In this document: positions 15,149 through 21,772 of the stretch, one piece after another | Layout: the number at the start of each line of letters is the position of its first letter | Position numbering within the stretch: position 1 is the stretch's first letter | IMG/VR virus record: IMGVR_UViG_3300031857_013798 | Span: 1-64,000 of that record | DNA: 64,000 nucleotides | Origin: a virus | Strand: one strand, 5' to 3' | Notes under the pieces: model-generated | What the model was told of the DNA's origin: nothing | Databases searched by the model: none | What the model saw: only the letters and a program-made list of their open reading frames with translations | Translations under genes and position numbers: made by a program

Positions 15149-15177
15149 TTGACCAATAATTCCCAATTTGCTATAAT
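15149..15177 (+). promoter_or_regulatory. early sigma70-type promoter
   Basis: TTGACC (15149-15154), 17-bp spacer, TGC-TATAAT (15172-15177), with the cassette spacer AATAATTCCCAATT. Drives the gene at 15208. Confidence 0.88.
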
Positions 15178-15207
15178 TTGGGCATACAGACACAAAAGGA
15201 GCTGGCA

Positions 15208-15414
15208 ATGGGTTACAAAGTCTTTGAAGTTGACAACATGCGCGAAAAATACAGTGCTCGTGCCGGGCTAGAAGGCCCGTTCAACTTCTCAGGCAGAGTG
15301 TTGTATTATGACAACAAAGAGGGTGCCTACTATGACCCCCGTACTGACTTCTACGTGAGTCAGGCGGAAATGGATGCGCTCAACCAGCAATTTTACGAAA
15401 TCCTCAAAAAGTAG
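15208..15414 (+). CDS. hypothetical early protein (68 aa)
   Basis: Start at the ATG at 15208 after AAAAGGAG. A small soluble protein beginning MGYKVFEVDNMREKY with a Tyr/Asp-rich middle (YYDNKEGAYYDPRTDFYV) and a helical end. No recognised family. Own promoter and terminator. Confidence 0.75.
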   Translation: MGYKVFEVDNMREKYSARAGLEGPFNFSGRVLYYDNKEGAYYDPRTDFYVSQAEMDALNQQFYEILKK

Positions 15415-15436
15415 TACTACAAAAGTACTACTTTTT
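15409..15436 (+). terminator. intrinsic terminator abutting the next promoter
   Basis: A 10-bp stem of AAGTAGTACT with AGTACTACTT around a 5-nt loop, running into TTTTT. The -35 of the next promoter starts 3 nt later. Confidence 0.75.
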
Positions 15437-15438
15437 GG

Positions 15439-15467
15439 TTGACCAATAATGCCCAAACTGCTATAAT
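15439..15467 (+). promoter_or_regulatory. early promoter, leaderless type
   Basis: TTGACC (15439-15444), 17-bp spacer, TGC-TATAAT (15462-15467), ATG at 15474. Six bases separate the -10 box from the start codon. Confidence 0.88.
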
Positions 15468-15473
15468 TAAGGT

Positions 15474-15707
15474 ATGAAATTAGATACTAACGAAATTTTG
15501 CAGTGGGCAGGTGCCGTGTTTATTGTAGCAGGGCACAGCCTCAACGCTATCGGGCCCGCGGCCTATCCCTACAATATCCTTACATTTTTTATAGGAACCA
15601 TACTGTTTCTGATATGGTGCATCCGTGTTGCAAATAAACCACAGATGTTTGTGAATCTTGTAAGTGTAGCAATTGGACTTACGGGGCTTGTGAAAGCATT
15701 CGGTTGA
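15474..15707 (+). CDS. three-pass small membrane protein, leaderless
   Basis: 77 residues with three hydrophobic segments (WAGAVFIVAGHSLNAIG; ILTFFIGTILFLIWCI; NLVSVAIGLTGLVKAF). The ATG is 6 nt after the -10 box and has no Shine-Dalgarno. Its TGA stop lies in the -35 of the next cassette. Unknown function, perhaps an early inner membrane protein. Confidence 0.75.
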   Translation: MKLDTNEILQWAGAVFIVAGHSLNAIGPAAYPYNILTFFIGTILFLIWCIRVANKPQMFVNLVSVAIGLTGLVKAFG

Positions 15708-15732
15708 CCAATAATGCCCGATTTGCTATAAT
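15704..15732 (+). promoter_or_regulatory. early sigma70-type promoter
   Basis: TTGACC (15704-15709) containing the upstream TGA stop, 17-bp spacer, TGC-TATAAT (15727-15732). Drives the block starting at 15763. Confidence 0.88.
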
Positions 15733-15762
15733 ATAGCATAGTTTAACAAAAAGGAGCCCAAA

Positions 15763-16041
15763 ATGTCATACGTAATTGTCGCAAAAGGTACAGGTCTTAT
15801 TGTTACAGACGGTCCTATTAAAAACCGTGCATACAAAACTTTTGGTGCCGCCCATGCCACTCGCACTCGTCTTTGCAATAAAGCAGGTTGGTCAGTGAAT
15901 GATTTGAGCATTGTTGCTCGTGACACTTATGTTGCACCCAAGATCACTGTTCGCAATTTGATGTCAGGTAAGCCTGTAGAAATTGACGCAGACACTCCAT
16001 GGTGTTGCAACCCTGCCAGCGAAACTTACTGGAGCATGTGA
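15763..16041 (+). CDS. hypothetical early protein (92 aa)
   Basis: After AAAAAGGAGCCC, 92 residues beginning MSYVIVAKGTGLIVTDG, with a basic helical middle (AYKTFGAAHATRTRLC) and a Cys pair near the end. No recognised family. First of six tightly packed small genes (15763-17032). Confidence 0.75.
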   Translation: MSYVIVAKGTGLIVTDGPIKNRAYKTFGAAHATRTRLCNKAGWSVNDLSIVARDTYVAPKITVRNLMSGKPVEIDADTPWCCNPASETYWSM

Positions 16042-16042
16042 T

Positions 16043-16186
16043 ATGAAAGTTATCTATAACAGCGTTTTGGCAGGTTGGTTTATTGTGCGCGGCGCACACC
16101 AAACACCCATTAGTGGTAGATTTGAAACCAAAGAAGCCGCACTGGCCCATCTTCGCAAACGCAACCCTTTCCACACCGGACTCTAA
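16043..16186 (+). CDS. 47-aa small protein
   Basis: Starts at the ATG at 16043, one base after the upstream stop. MKVIYNSVLAGWFIVRG then a basic helix with FETKEAALAHLRKR. This resembles the fold-back strand-helix pattern of other small early proteins here. Function unknown. Confidence 0.65.
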   Translation: MKVIYNSVLAGWFIVRGAHQTPISGRFETKEAALAHLRKRNPFHTGL

Positions 16187-16189
16187 ATA

Positions 16190-16306
16190 ATGACACTCTA
16201 CACCATCCGCTGGACACAGCCCTACACTGCCTGGGAACCCTTGGAGTTCGCCATCACAGACTTGAGCGCGGCGCAGGAAGTGTTGTCAAGGATCATGGCA
16301 AAATGA
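16190..16306 (+). CDS. 38-aa small protein
   Basis: A short frame in the packed block, start at the ATG at 16190 and stop overlapping the next ATG (ATGA). Begins MTLYTIRWTQPYTAWEP and ends in a helix with LSAAQEVLSRIM. No family recognised. Confidence 0.55.
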   Translation: MTLYTIRWTQPYTAWEPLEFAITDLSAAQEVLSRIMAK

Positions 16307-16455
16307 AAGAACAATTACTAGCCCTTGCTTACAAGCAGGAAGATGAAGTGTTTGGCTCTAGTGAGCGTGACGAGTTTAATTGCTTGATTGAATTGATTGA
16401 AGACGGCACCATTGATACCTTTGAAGAACTTTCCAAGTATGGAGTTGAAGAATGA
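16303..16455 (+). CDS. 50-aa acidic small protein
   Basis: Coupled by ATGA at both ends. Acidic and helical (LLALAYKQEDEVFG, LIELIEDGTIDTFEEL). No family recognised. Coupling supports translation. Confidence 0.6.
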   Translation: MKEQLLALAYKQEDEVFGSSERDEFNCLIELIEDGTIDTFEELSKYGVEE

Positions 16456-16685
16456 CAAAATACGTACACATCGTTTATGTCCACCCCGTGGAACTTGGTG
16501 AACCCAACCTGTACAAGGTCAAGCGTGAGGAAGAGTTTAACACCCGTGAAGATGCACTCATGTGGGCGGGATTCTACAACCAGCACCGTGATAACTGGAA
16601 CATAAATGGTTGGCTTGAGAACGGCAACGGATTCGAGGCTGTCTACTACGGCAAGGTCAACGATGCAACAGGAGAATTGGTATGA
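16452..16685 (+). CDS. hypothetical early protein (77 aa)
   Basis: Coupled by 4-nt overlaps to both neighbours. Soluble, with MTKYVHIVYVHPVE, a REDALMWAGFYNQHR helix and an aromatic end. The strand-helix-strand look is shared with other small proteins here. Function unknown. Confidence 0.7.
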   Translation: MTKYVHIVYVHPVELGEPNLYKVKREEEFNTREDALMWAGFYNQHRDNWNINGWLENGNGFEAVYYGKVNDATGELV

Positions 16686-17032
16686 AATGGTTTGCCGAAA
16701 CAACTGACTACCGGGATGCCATCAAGAACGGCGTTTACCTGTTGGATGACTCCAAGAGCAAGATGTATGCTTTCCGCAGTCCAGTGACCAACAGCATCAA
16801 AGTGTTTCGGAATCCCATCCGCATGGACATGCGTGGGCGCAAGTTCATGGTGAATCCTGTGCAGTTTCCAACCCAAGTGGCTGAACCCGAGCCCGAAGGT
16901 CGCGTGATTGAAGTGCAGGGCAGCCGGGGAGATGTTTACAAATTGACTGAAATCAACGGCAACTGGTCTTGCACATGTTCAGGGTTCAAATTCCGTGGTG
17001 AATGTAAACATGTGAAAGAACTGCGCAGTTAA
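16682..17032 (+). CDS. SWIM zinc-finger protein
   Basis: 116 residues. The C-terminus carries a SWIM zinc-binding motif: C97-x-C99 and C108-x-H110 (CTCSGFKFRGECKH), preceded by the usual strand NGNWS. The N-terminal part contains a beta region (SKMYAFRSPVTNSIKVFR). SWIM domains bind DNA or proteins. The small size suggests an adaptor or regulator. Last gene of the packed block, followed by a terminator. Confidence 0.85.
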   Translation: MKWFAETTDYRDAIKNGVYLLDDSKSKMYAFRSPVTNSIKVFRNPIRMDMRGRKFMVNPVQFPTQVAEPEPEGRVIEVQGSRGDVYKLTEINGNWSCTCSGFKFRGECKHVKELRS

Positions 17033-17050
17033 TGACCAAACCCCACCATA

Positions 17051-17079
17051 ATCTGGCCTAAACGGGCCAGATCTCTTTT
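17051..17079 (+). terminator. intrinsic terminator
   Basis: ATCTGGCC (17051-17058) pairs with GGCCAGAT (17065-17072), followed by CTCTTTT. Confidence 0.75.
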
Positions 17080-17086
17080 GCTTCCT

Positions 17087-17124
17087 TAAATATTTGTCCG
17101 CAAGCCTTCGAGGCTTGTTTTTTT
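17087..17124 (+). promoter_or_regulatory. TAAATA motif followed by TCG-loop hairpin in the leader
   Basis: TAAATA at 17087-17092. Then CAAGCCT-TCG-AGGCTTG (17101-17117) runs directly into TTTTTTT and AAGGAG before the ATG at 17139. The hairpin has terminator form but sits in a 5' leader, so it may protect the mRNA end or attenuate. Confidence 0.5.
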
Positions 17125-17138
17125 AAGGAGTCTATTTT

Positions 17139-17369
17139 ATGGACAATGTGTTATCTAAGGCCAATGGCCTATTGGTCGGTATCATCGATATCGGCATCAA
17201 GCTGATTGCCGCTGGCGTGGTTCTGCAAATCCTTTTTGGTGCCGCAGTTCCGTTCTTGGCAATCGATGTGACCGCAAGTCTTATCAAATTCGTGGGTGCT
17301 TTAGGCTCTCAAGGTTTGGTTGGTTTGGTGGCATTGGCAGTGATCTATTGGTCCTTCAACAAGAAGTAA
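17139..17369 (+). CDS. two-pass small membrane protein
   Basis: 76 residues, strongly hydrophobic: segments GIKLIAAGVVLQILFGAAV and LVGLVALAVIYWSF, with a Gly/Leu-rich link. Strong TAAGGAG site. It could be a holin-like or structural membrane protein; no family is certain. Own terminator follows. Confidence 0.75.
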   Translation: MDNVLSKANGLLVGIIDIGIKLIAAGVVLQILFGAAVPFLAIDVTASLIKFVGALGSQGLVGLVALAVIYWSFNKK

Positions 17370-17387
17370 ACTCCGATAGCGCAAACT

Positions 17388-17411
17388 AAAAAGCCCCTTG
17401 CGGGGCTTTTC
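17388..17411. terminator. bidirectional terminator
   Basis: A 9-bp stem AAAAGCCCC-TTGC-GGGGCTTTT (17389-17397 with 17402-17410), between convergent genes. Confidence 0.85.
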
Positions 17412-17415
17412 TTTT

Positions 17416-17643
17416 TTACGCTTGGTCTATAAACTTCTTGAGTTCTTCTGCCTTGCTGATAATGTCCGTTGTGGACGGAAAGTCTGGCATGGTTGGGAAC
17501 GGTAAGTGTTCACGGTTTGCGTCGGTCAACTTGGAATGATATTCATTGGTAAGTTCACTGCGTTTTTCGTAAATTGGCGCCTGGAGGATTTCCTTGGCCA
17601 AGGTAAGAAGTTCGAGACGGATCTCGTAAGGTGTTTTGCTCAT
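17416..17643 (-). CDS. hypothetical protein (75 aa)
   Basis: After GGAGAAAA, an all-helical acidic protein beginning MSKTPYEIRLELLTLAKE and ending in EELKKFIDQA. I recall similar small proteins in T4-like marine phages. Function unknown. Confidence 0.75.
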   Translation of the reverse strand: MSKTPYEIRLELLTLAKEILQAPIYEKRSELTNEYHSKLTDANREHLPFPTMPDFPSTTDIISKAEELKKFIDQA

Positions 17644-17715
17644 GTTTTTCTCCTGTGTAATGTGTGTGTGATCAAGCCCCGCCCCTTGCAGGACAAGATT
17701 GCTACACGAGCAAAA

Positions 17716-18147
17716 TTACTTATAGATGTAATTAACGGTGGTAGAATTTTCTCGCAGTTCTCGAGCACCATTCTTCAGGTGAAATTTTCGAGCCATTTCG
17801 GTCTTTGGACTTAGAGTCACATAAGTTTCAATGCCCGGAAACTCTGATTCAATGCTTTTAGTAGCTTCCAAGATCAATGTACGACCCGCGCCAGCAGTGT
17901 ATGACCAAATAGTGTAAAATACCGCAGTTGTGGCACTCCCGACCAAGTCAACCATGTCGTCTACTGCGGCTGGAATGCTTTCCAAAAACTTCACACACAC
18001 CACGGCCGCAGGTTGGTCATCCTGTTTCCAAACGTAAATTCTAGAGTTTGAATTCACACGATCACTGGCTGGAATTTCAGGACGCACTGGGTCATCTTTG
18101 ATCAATGTGATCAAACCGTCATCGGGTGTTGTTATGGTATGCAACAT
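17716..18147 (-). CDS. GNAT-like acyltransferase
   Basis: 143 residues from the ATG at 18147. The second half (AVFYTIWSYTAGAGRTLI, then VTLSPKTEMARKFHLKNGA) looks like the acetyl-CoA-binding and C-terminal strands of a GNAT acetyltransferase: a GAGR pyrophosphate loop and a helix leading to KNGA. The substrate cannot be guessed. A TATAAATA late-type element lies upstream on the minus strand. Confidence 0.65.
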   Translation of the reverse strand: MLHTITTPDDGLITLIKDDPVRPEIPASDRVNSNSRIYVWKQDDQPAAVVCVKFLESIPAAVDDMVDLVGSATTAVFYTIWSYTAGAGRTLILEATKSIESEFPGIETYVTLSPKTEMARKFHLKNGARELRENSTTVNYIYK

Positions 18148-18173
18148 AGTCACGCTCTCTTATGTTATAAGCC

Positions 18174-18181
18174 TATTTATA
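18174..18181 (-). promoter_or_regulatory. T4-type late promoter TATAAATA
   Basis: Exact late octamer on the minus strand, 26 nt before the ATG at 18147 of the GNAT-like gene. Confidence 0.6.
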
Positions 18182-18206
18182 TCTTTGTATGTTAAACTAA
18201 AATGAC

Positions 18207-18230
18207 AAAGCCCGCCGAAGCGGGCTTTTT
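18207..18230 (-). terminator. intrinsic terminator
   Basis: A 9-bp stem AAAGCCCGC-CGAA-GCGGGCTTT, T-rich on both sides. It lies just after the minus-strand coding region that ends at 18240. Confidence 0.7.
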
Positions 18231-18239
18231 GGCAAAATC

Positions 18240-18458
18240 TTATGAAGTTACTTCACGAAACTTTTCCATGGCCCTGAGCCTTGCAATCCACAGTCTAACT
18301 GCCACATGGTCTGAAACTTCTTCATCGTTGTCTGAGTCTTGTACCATTCTGGGTCTTGAATACCCACGGTGCAGACCAAATTCGCCATAATCAATTACTT
18401 CAGAATCATCTAGCAGATTGGGATCAATGAGAACTAGGTGGGGCCTACGAACCAGGAT
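18240..18458 (-). CDS. probable small CDS without a canonical start (about 72 aa)
   Basis: After the TGA of the 18459-18662 gene, the same frame stays open for 72 codons to a TAA at 18240. The translation looks like real protein (VIDYGEFGLHRGYSRP, VSDHVAVRLWIARLRAMEKF) and resembles a small phage family I recall. There is no ATG, GTG or TTG near its beginning. Options are a CTG or ATT start, an internal ATG giving only 35 aa, or readthrough of the upstream TGA. A sequencing error in the start region is also possible. Confidence 0.5.
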   Translation of the reverse strand: MLVRRPHLVLIDPNLLDDSEVIDYGEFGLHRGYSRPRMVQDSDNDEEVSDHVAVRLWIARLRAMEKFREVTS

Positions 18459-18662
18459 TCACTTCTTGGCGTCGGCTTTCTTTTCATCTTTCTTGGCAGC
18501 TGGTGCAGGAGCGGCAGCAGGAGCGGCAGCAGGAGCGGCAGCAGGTGCCTTGGCTTCAACCTTGTCAGCAGGCTTTTTGGCTTCTTCTTTTTTGGCAGCA
18601 GGTGCCTGGGCAAAAGCGGTAACTGCAACGGCAGCGGCAATGAGAGCGATCAATTGTTTCAT
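18459..18662 (-). CDS. secreted Ala/Lys/Pro-rich protein
   Basis: 67 residues from the ATG at 18662 (CAAGGAGATACC just upstream). Signal peptide MKQLIALIAAAVAVTAFA, then only Ala, Lys, Glu, Pro, Asp and Val: a disordered basic/acidic low-complexity tail. The core is encoded by a 12-base tandem repeat (AAAP units) near 18506-18548. Similar short alanine-lysine proteins occur in betaproteobacteria. Role unknown. Confidence 0.7.
   Translation of the reverse strand: MKQLIALIAAAVAVTAFAQAPAAKKEEAKKPADKVEAKAPAAAPAAAPAAAPAPAAKKDEKKADAKK
18506..18548 (-). repeat. 12-base tandem repeat coding Ala-Ala-Ala-Pro
   Basis: Three to four near-perfect copies of GCAGCAGGAGCG (plus-strand reading) in the low-complexity secreted protein gene. 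Confidence 0.75.
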
Positions 18663-18802
18663 GGTATCTCCTTGAGTTAGAAACTTGTAGACCAAGACCT
18701 TCCTGGCTACACATATATAACGCGGCAGCCTGGCAAAGGGTTTACTGAGTTTGGGCATGTTGCCAATCTAAAATACTTTGGCAAATGACTTGCCAAACTG
18801 TG

Positions 18803-18831
18803 TTGCATTTACAACAAGGATCCTATATAAT
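18803..18831 (+). promoter_or_regulatory. sigma70-like promoter with TGTTG..CAACA palindrome
   Basis: -35 TTGCAT (18803-18808), 17 bp, TATAAT (18826-18831) within TATATAATAG. TGTTG-CATTTA-CAACA (18801-18816) overlaps the -35, as in the promoter at 9034. Drives the gene at 18874. Confidence 0.65.
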
Positions 18832-18873
18832 AGTGAAATGCTGACGCAACAGCTACACTTATAGGAGATAAAA

Positions 18874-19140
18874 ATGCGTATTAGTGAAACCACCAAAACC
18901 TTTAAATTGTTCACCGCCTTGCAAAATGGCGAAGCAATTACCCCTGCTGCCGCTGAAAAGCGATTTGGCATCAAGAACATGAGTGCTGAAGTCAGCCGTG
19001 TTCGTCAAGCCGGCTTTGCCGTGTATGCCAACAGCCGTAAAGCCGGCAATGGCCTGCAAGTTACCGAGTACGTGATTGGCAAGCCTTCACGCAAGTTGGT
19101 AGCCGCTGGTTACAAAGCAATGGCTCTTGGTTTGGCCTAA
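18874..19140 (+). CDS. HTH-type small DNA-binding protein
   Basis: 88 residues. ITPAAAEKRFGIKNMSAEVSRVRQAGF reads as a helix-turn-helix with a recognition helix, followed by a wing-like strand region (VTEYVIGKPSRKLVAAGY). I recall close relatives in T4-like marine phages. Probably a regulator or nucleoid protein. Strong AGGAG site, own promoter and terminator. Confidence 0.78.
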   Translation: MRISETTKTFKLFTALQNGEAITPAAAEKRFGIKNMSAEVSRVRQAGFAVYANSRKAGNGLQVTEYVIGKPSRKLVAAGYKAMALGLA

Positions 19141-19179
19141 ACCAAACTCGCTGTCCAAATCCCACTGGACACACTGACA

Positions 19180-19207
19180 AAAGCCCTACTTACGGTAGGG
19201 CTTTTTC
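19180..19207 (+). terminator. intrinsic terminator
   Basis: A 10-bp stem AAAGCCCTAC with GTAGGGCTTT (19180-19189 with 19195-19204), then T-rich. Confidence 0.85.
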
Positions 19208-19236
19208 TTGACTGAAATTGACTTTTCCTGTATAAT
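19208..19236 (+). promoter_or_regulatory. sigma70-type promoter, leaderless type
   Basis: TTGACT (19208-19213), 17-bp spacer, TATAAT (19231-19236), ATG at 19243 after 6 nt. It abuts the preceding terminator. Confidence 0.78.
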
Positions 19237-19242
19237 AGCTGT

Positions 19243-19698
19243 ATGCTTAAAAAATTCTTCCAGCGTTTGGGTCGATATCGCATAATCATGGACCGTGTGA
19301 ATGGTGAGCCGTATTTGGAACGCTACTATGTGTTTCTCAAGGATCGAAAACGATTCCCATTCAATGTGTTTGTACACAAGTTTCTAAAGTCAGATCCAGA
19401 CGATGTGCATGATCATCCATGGCCCTATGCCACCTTGATCCTCAAAGGTGGATACTGGGAATGGCGCCCACAGTTTGATGAGAATGGTATGAAGATCAAC
19501 GAAGTGGCTCGTTGGTGTGGTGCGGGCAGTTTTAGATGTGCAGGTGCCAATACCTATCACAGAGTTGAATTGGATCCGGCGGTAGAATGTTGGACCTTGT
19601 TCATGCCCGGTATCAAGCAAAGAGACTGGGGCTTCTTGGTTCGTAATCAATGGGTGCAGTGGGAACAATATTTGGCAAACAGAAAGGCTGGCGTATGA
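19243..19698 (+). CDS. cupin-like phage protein, leaderless
   Basis: 151 residues. The core DPDDVHDHPWPYATLILKGG, GSFRCAGANTYHRVELDP and WTLFMPGIKQRDWGF has the His pattern of a cupin barrel (HDHP, then H in TYHRVE). Similar proteins are common in phages, and the function is unknown. The start codon lies 6 nt after the -10 box with no Shine-Dalgarno. It overlaps the next gene by 4 nt. Confidence 0.8.
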   Translation: MLKKFFQRLGRYRIIMDRVNGEPYLERYYVFLKDRKRFPFNVFVHKFLKSDPDDVHDHPWPYATLILKGGYWEWRPQFDENGMKINEVARWCGAGSFRCAGANTYHRVELDPAVECWTLFMPGIKQRDWGFLVRNQWVQWEQYLANRKAGV

Positions 19699-20009
19699 TT
19701 AGGTACATTTGGAGTTTTATCATGAAGTGGGGTTGGGATTTCAACCGTGATCTCCGCGATGGCAACGTGCCAGTAGACACTGTGCGTGGAAGCAAAGTAT
19801 CTCGACTGCTAAGAGGATCCGATGATATAGACAGTGAGCAAGGACTCAACATCACAGTGCGCAACGCCATGGGCGGCAAGATCATTACATTCCGCACTTA
19901 TGATCACAAGACTGATCGCCACACGCACAGACTGTATGTGATTCACGACGAACTGGACTTTGAGCGTGAATTGGGCAAGATGATCACCCTAGAATCCATG
20001 CGAGGCTGA
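19695..20009 (+). CDS. hypothetical protein (104 aa)
   Basis: Start at the ATG at 19695 overlapping the stop before. A soluble basic protein with an aromatic N-terminus (MIRYIWSFIMKWGWDF) and a central beta region ITVRNAMGGKIITFRTYDH. Unrecognised. Second gene of the leaderless transcript. Confidence 0.7.
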   Translation: MIRYIWSFIMKWGWDFNRDLRDGNVPVDTVRGSKVSRLLRGSDDIDSEQGLNITVRNAMGGKIITFRTYDHKTDRHTHRLYVIHDELDFERELGKMITLESMRG

Positions 20010-20022
20010 AAGTAAATATACT

Positions 20023-20430
20023 ATGGAAATTGCTGAATTTTTAATGTGGTTGGGCGAAGTGGCAATGGTAACGGCCCTGGTCATTATGGCATTCAACTTG
20101 TTGGTGTTTTGGATAGCCCGACGAATTGAGGCTCGAATTGAAGCCCGAATGGCGGAAGAACTGGGTGACATTGCCCAGGACCTTGAAGAGGAAAAGCTAA
20201 TTGCACTCACAGTAGAGGTTGACGGAGATCAATTTTTGTGCTACAATGCACAGACCATGGTGTTTGTGTGTCAGGGTCGGGACTTGGAAGAAATACGCGA
20301 ACGGTTCCGTGAACGGTTCCCCAGCAAAAGTGCCGCAATTTACAATGGTGATGAGTCAGCCCTAACAGTGCTCAAAAAGCAATTGAAAGAAATGAATGAA
20401 AATAGCAGTAGCGTCGGATCTGCATCTTGA
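20023..20430 (+). CDS. membrane-anchored coiled-coil protein
   Basis: 135 residues: a membrane segment (about 8-30), a charged helix with ARRIEARIEARMAEEL and QDLEEEKL, then a small beta/helix domain (LTVEVDGDQFLCYNAQT). TAAATA ends 4 nt before the ATG. Overlaps the phosphoesterase gene by 35 nt. Function unknown. Confidence 0.7.
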   Translation: MEIAEFLMWLGEVAMVTALVIMAFNLLVFWIARRIEARIEARMAEELGDIAQDLEEEKLIALTVEVDGDQFLCYNAQTMVFVCQGRDLEEIRERFRERFPSKSAAIYNGDESALTVLKKQLKEMNENSSSVGSAS

Positions 20431-21283
20431 ATTTGGAGACTTGTATTTTGACAACAAGGACCATGCTGATGTGTTGATCCTGTCAGGCGACATTTGTGTT
20501 GCGGCTGATATTAGCCGCCCGGACCCGCATGGCATTTTGGAAAGTGCTAGAAGCAATAGAATTGTGGATTTTTTCAAACGTTGTTCGTTTCAGTTTCCGC
20601 ATGTGATTTATATCTTGGGCAACCACGAACACTACCATGGAGACTTTGCTACCACTTACAACAAGATCAAGAGCATGTTGGAGTCAAACATGCTGAGTAA
20701 TGTTTACCTGTTGGACAATGAAATCAAACAGATTGATGATGTCACTTTCATTGGTGGCACCTTGTGGACAGACATGAATAAAGAAGATCCCACCACACTG
20801 TATCACATGAAGAGCATGATGAATGACTTCCGCTGTGTAACCAACAGCAACAGAGTTGTCAACTACAAAACCTACGAGCAGATCAACGGTGTGGACAATA
20901 GAGAACGACCTGTATTCCGTGAGCGTGTGGGCAAGTTTTCGCCTGAGGATGCTGTGGATGAATTTAAAAAGTTTACCAGTTATATTCAGCAAATTGTCGA
21001 AGGCAAGTTTGATCAAAAGTTTGTGGTGGCAGGACATCATGCACCCAGCAGGATGTCAACTCATGCGCGGTATGCAGATGATGCCGTCATGAATGGTGGC
21101 TACTCCAGCAGTCTAGATGACTACATCATCGATCATCCACAGATCAAACTGTGGACACATGGGCACACACATCACGACTTTGACTACCGGATTGGGTCAA
21201 CCCGTGTGGTGTGCAATCCCAGAGGCTATATTAACTATGAGGAATCAGCAGACAGATGGCAACTGATCACAGTAGATATCTAA
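20396..21283 (+). CDS. calcineurin-like metallophosphoesterase
   Basis: 295 residues. The five metal-site motifs are in order: SDLHLE (residues 7-12), GD (SGDI), GNHEHY, AGHHAP and HGHTHHD. Cytoplasmic phosphodiesterase or phosphatase; substrates in this family range from cyclic nucleotides to DNA and nucleotide polyphosphates. Because a cyclase is encoded at 2123, cNMP breakdown is one possibility, but nothing in the sequence selects it. Overlaps both neighbours. Confidence 0.9.
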   Translation: MKIAVASDLHLEFGDLYFDNKDHADVLILSGDICVAADISRPDPHGILESARSNRIVDFFKRCSFQFPHVIYILGNHEHYHGDFATTYNKIKSMLESNMLSNVYLLDNEIKQIDDVTFIGGTLWTDMNKEDPTTLYHMKSMMNDFRCVTNSNRVVNYKTYEQINGVDNRERPVFRERVGKFSPEDAVDEFKKFTSYIQQIVEGKFDQKFVVAGHHAPSRMSTHARYADDAVMNGGYSSSLDDYIIDHPQIKLWTHGHTHHDFDYRIGSTRVVCNPRGYINYEESADRWQLITVDI

Positions 21284-21462
21284 AGTGGATTCGATACAGT
21301 GGTGCCGCAGTGATTGTTTCACTGAACCCACTGCATTGGAGCTTGATGCCGCGGGCTCGCCGTGAATATAATGATGGCTGGCCCAGTCCCAACGAACGCA
21401 CCTGGCGTGCAAGTTGGTTGTTTGTGACTGTGCGTTTTTGGGTAGATGATGGAAGCTGGTAA
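21256..21462 (+). CDS. hypothetical protein (68 aa)
   Basis: Overlaps the phosphoesterase end by 28 nt. Basic, Trp/Arg-rich (RARREYNDGWPSPNERTWRAS), with a hydrophobic N-terminal stretch (YSGAAVIVSL). Unrecognised. Supported by coupling (TAATG) to the next gene. Confidence 0.55.
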   Translation: MATDHSRYLKWIRYSGAAVIVSLNPLHWSLMPRARREYNDGWPSPNERTWRASWLFVTVRFWVDDGSW

Positions 21463-21659
21463 TGTTGCCTCGTGAACAAAGTTTTTGCTATCTCAAGCAG
21501 TATATTGTGGCTCAAACAGCAACGCCTTGGATTGCCAAGATGAATCACGTAGAAGATCGAGCTCGTTGTGCTTTACAACACTTGGGTGGCATGGCAGGAG
21601 ATTGGTTTCCTTATCGTCATGAATGTCAATATTATTATCCGCAAAAGGTAAAAGAATGA
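21462..21659 (+). CDS. hypothetical protein (65 aa)
   Basis: Start at the ATG at 21462 in a TAATG overlap. Beginning MLPREQSFCYLKQYIVA, it contains VEDRARCALQHLGG and an aromatic end. Unrecognised, in a packed block. Confidence 0.6.
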   Translation: MLPREQSFCYLKQYIVAQTATPWIAKMNHVEDRARCALQHLGGMAGDWFPYRHECQYYYPQKVKE

Positions 21660-21757
21660 AGTATCACACTGCAAAAATGTATTGCCCCAAGTGTTGGGAT
21701 CGCTTCTCTCAAACGCTCCGAGACGGAACATGGCATTCAAATCACAAGTGTAAATAA
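21656..21757 (+). CDS. 33-aa zinc-knuckle-like peptide
   Basis: Coupled by ATGA. Contains CPKC followed by H-x-x-x-x-x-H-K-C at the end (HSNHKC), a possible small zinc knuckle. Too short for a family call. Confidence 0.5.
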   Translation: MKYHTAKMYCPKCWDRFSQTLRDGTWHSNHKCK

Positions 21758-21772
21758 TTAAGGAGTTAACAA

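Noticed and set aside
18202-18390. Plus-strand 62-aa frame
   Set aside because: Its beginning is a terminator hairpin, and the opposite strand carries a more protein-like frame.
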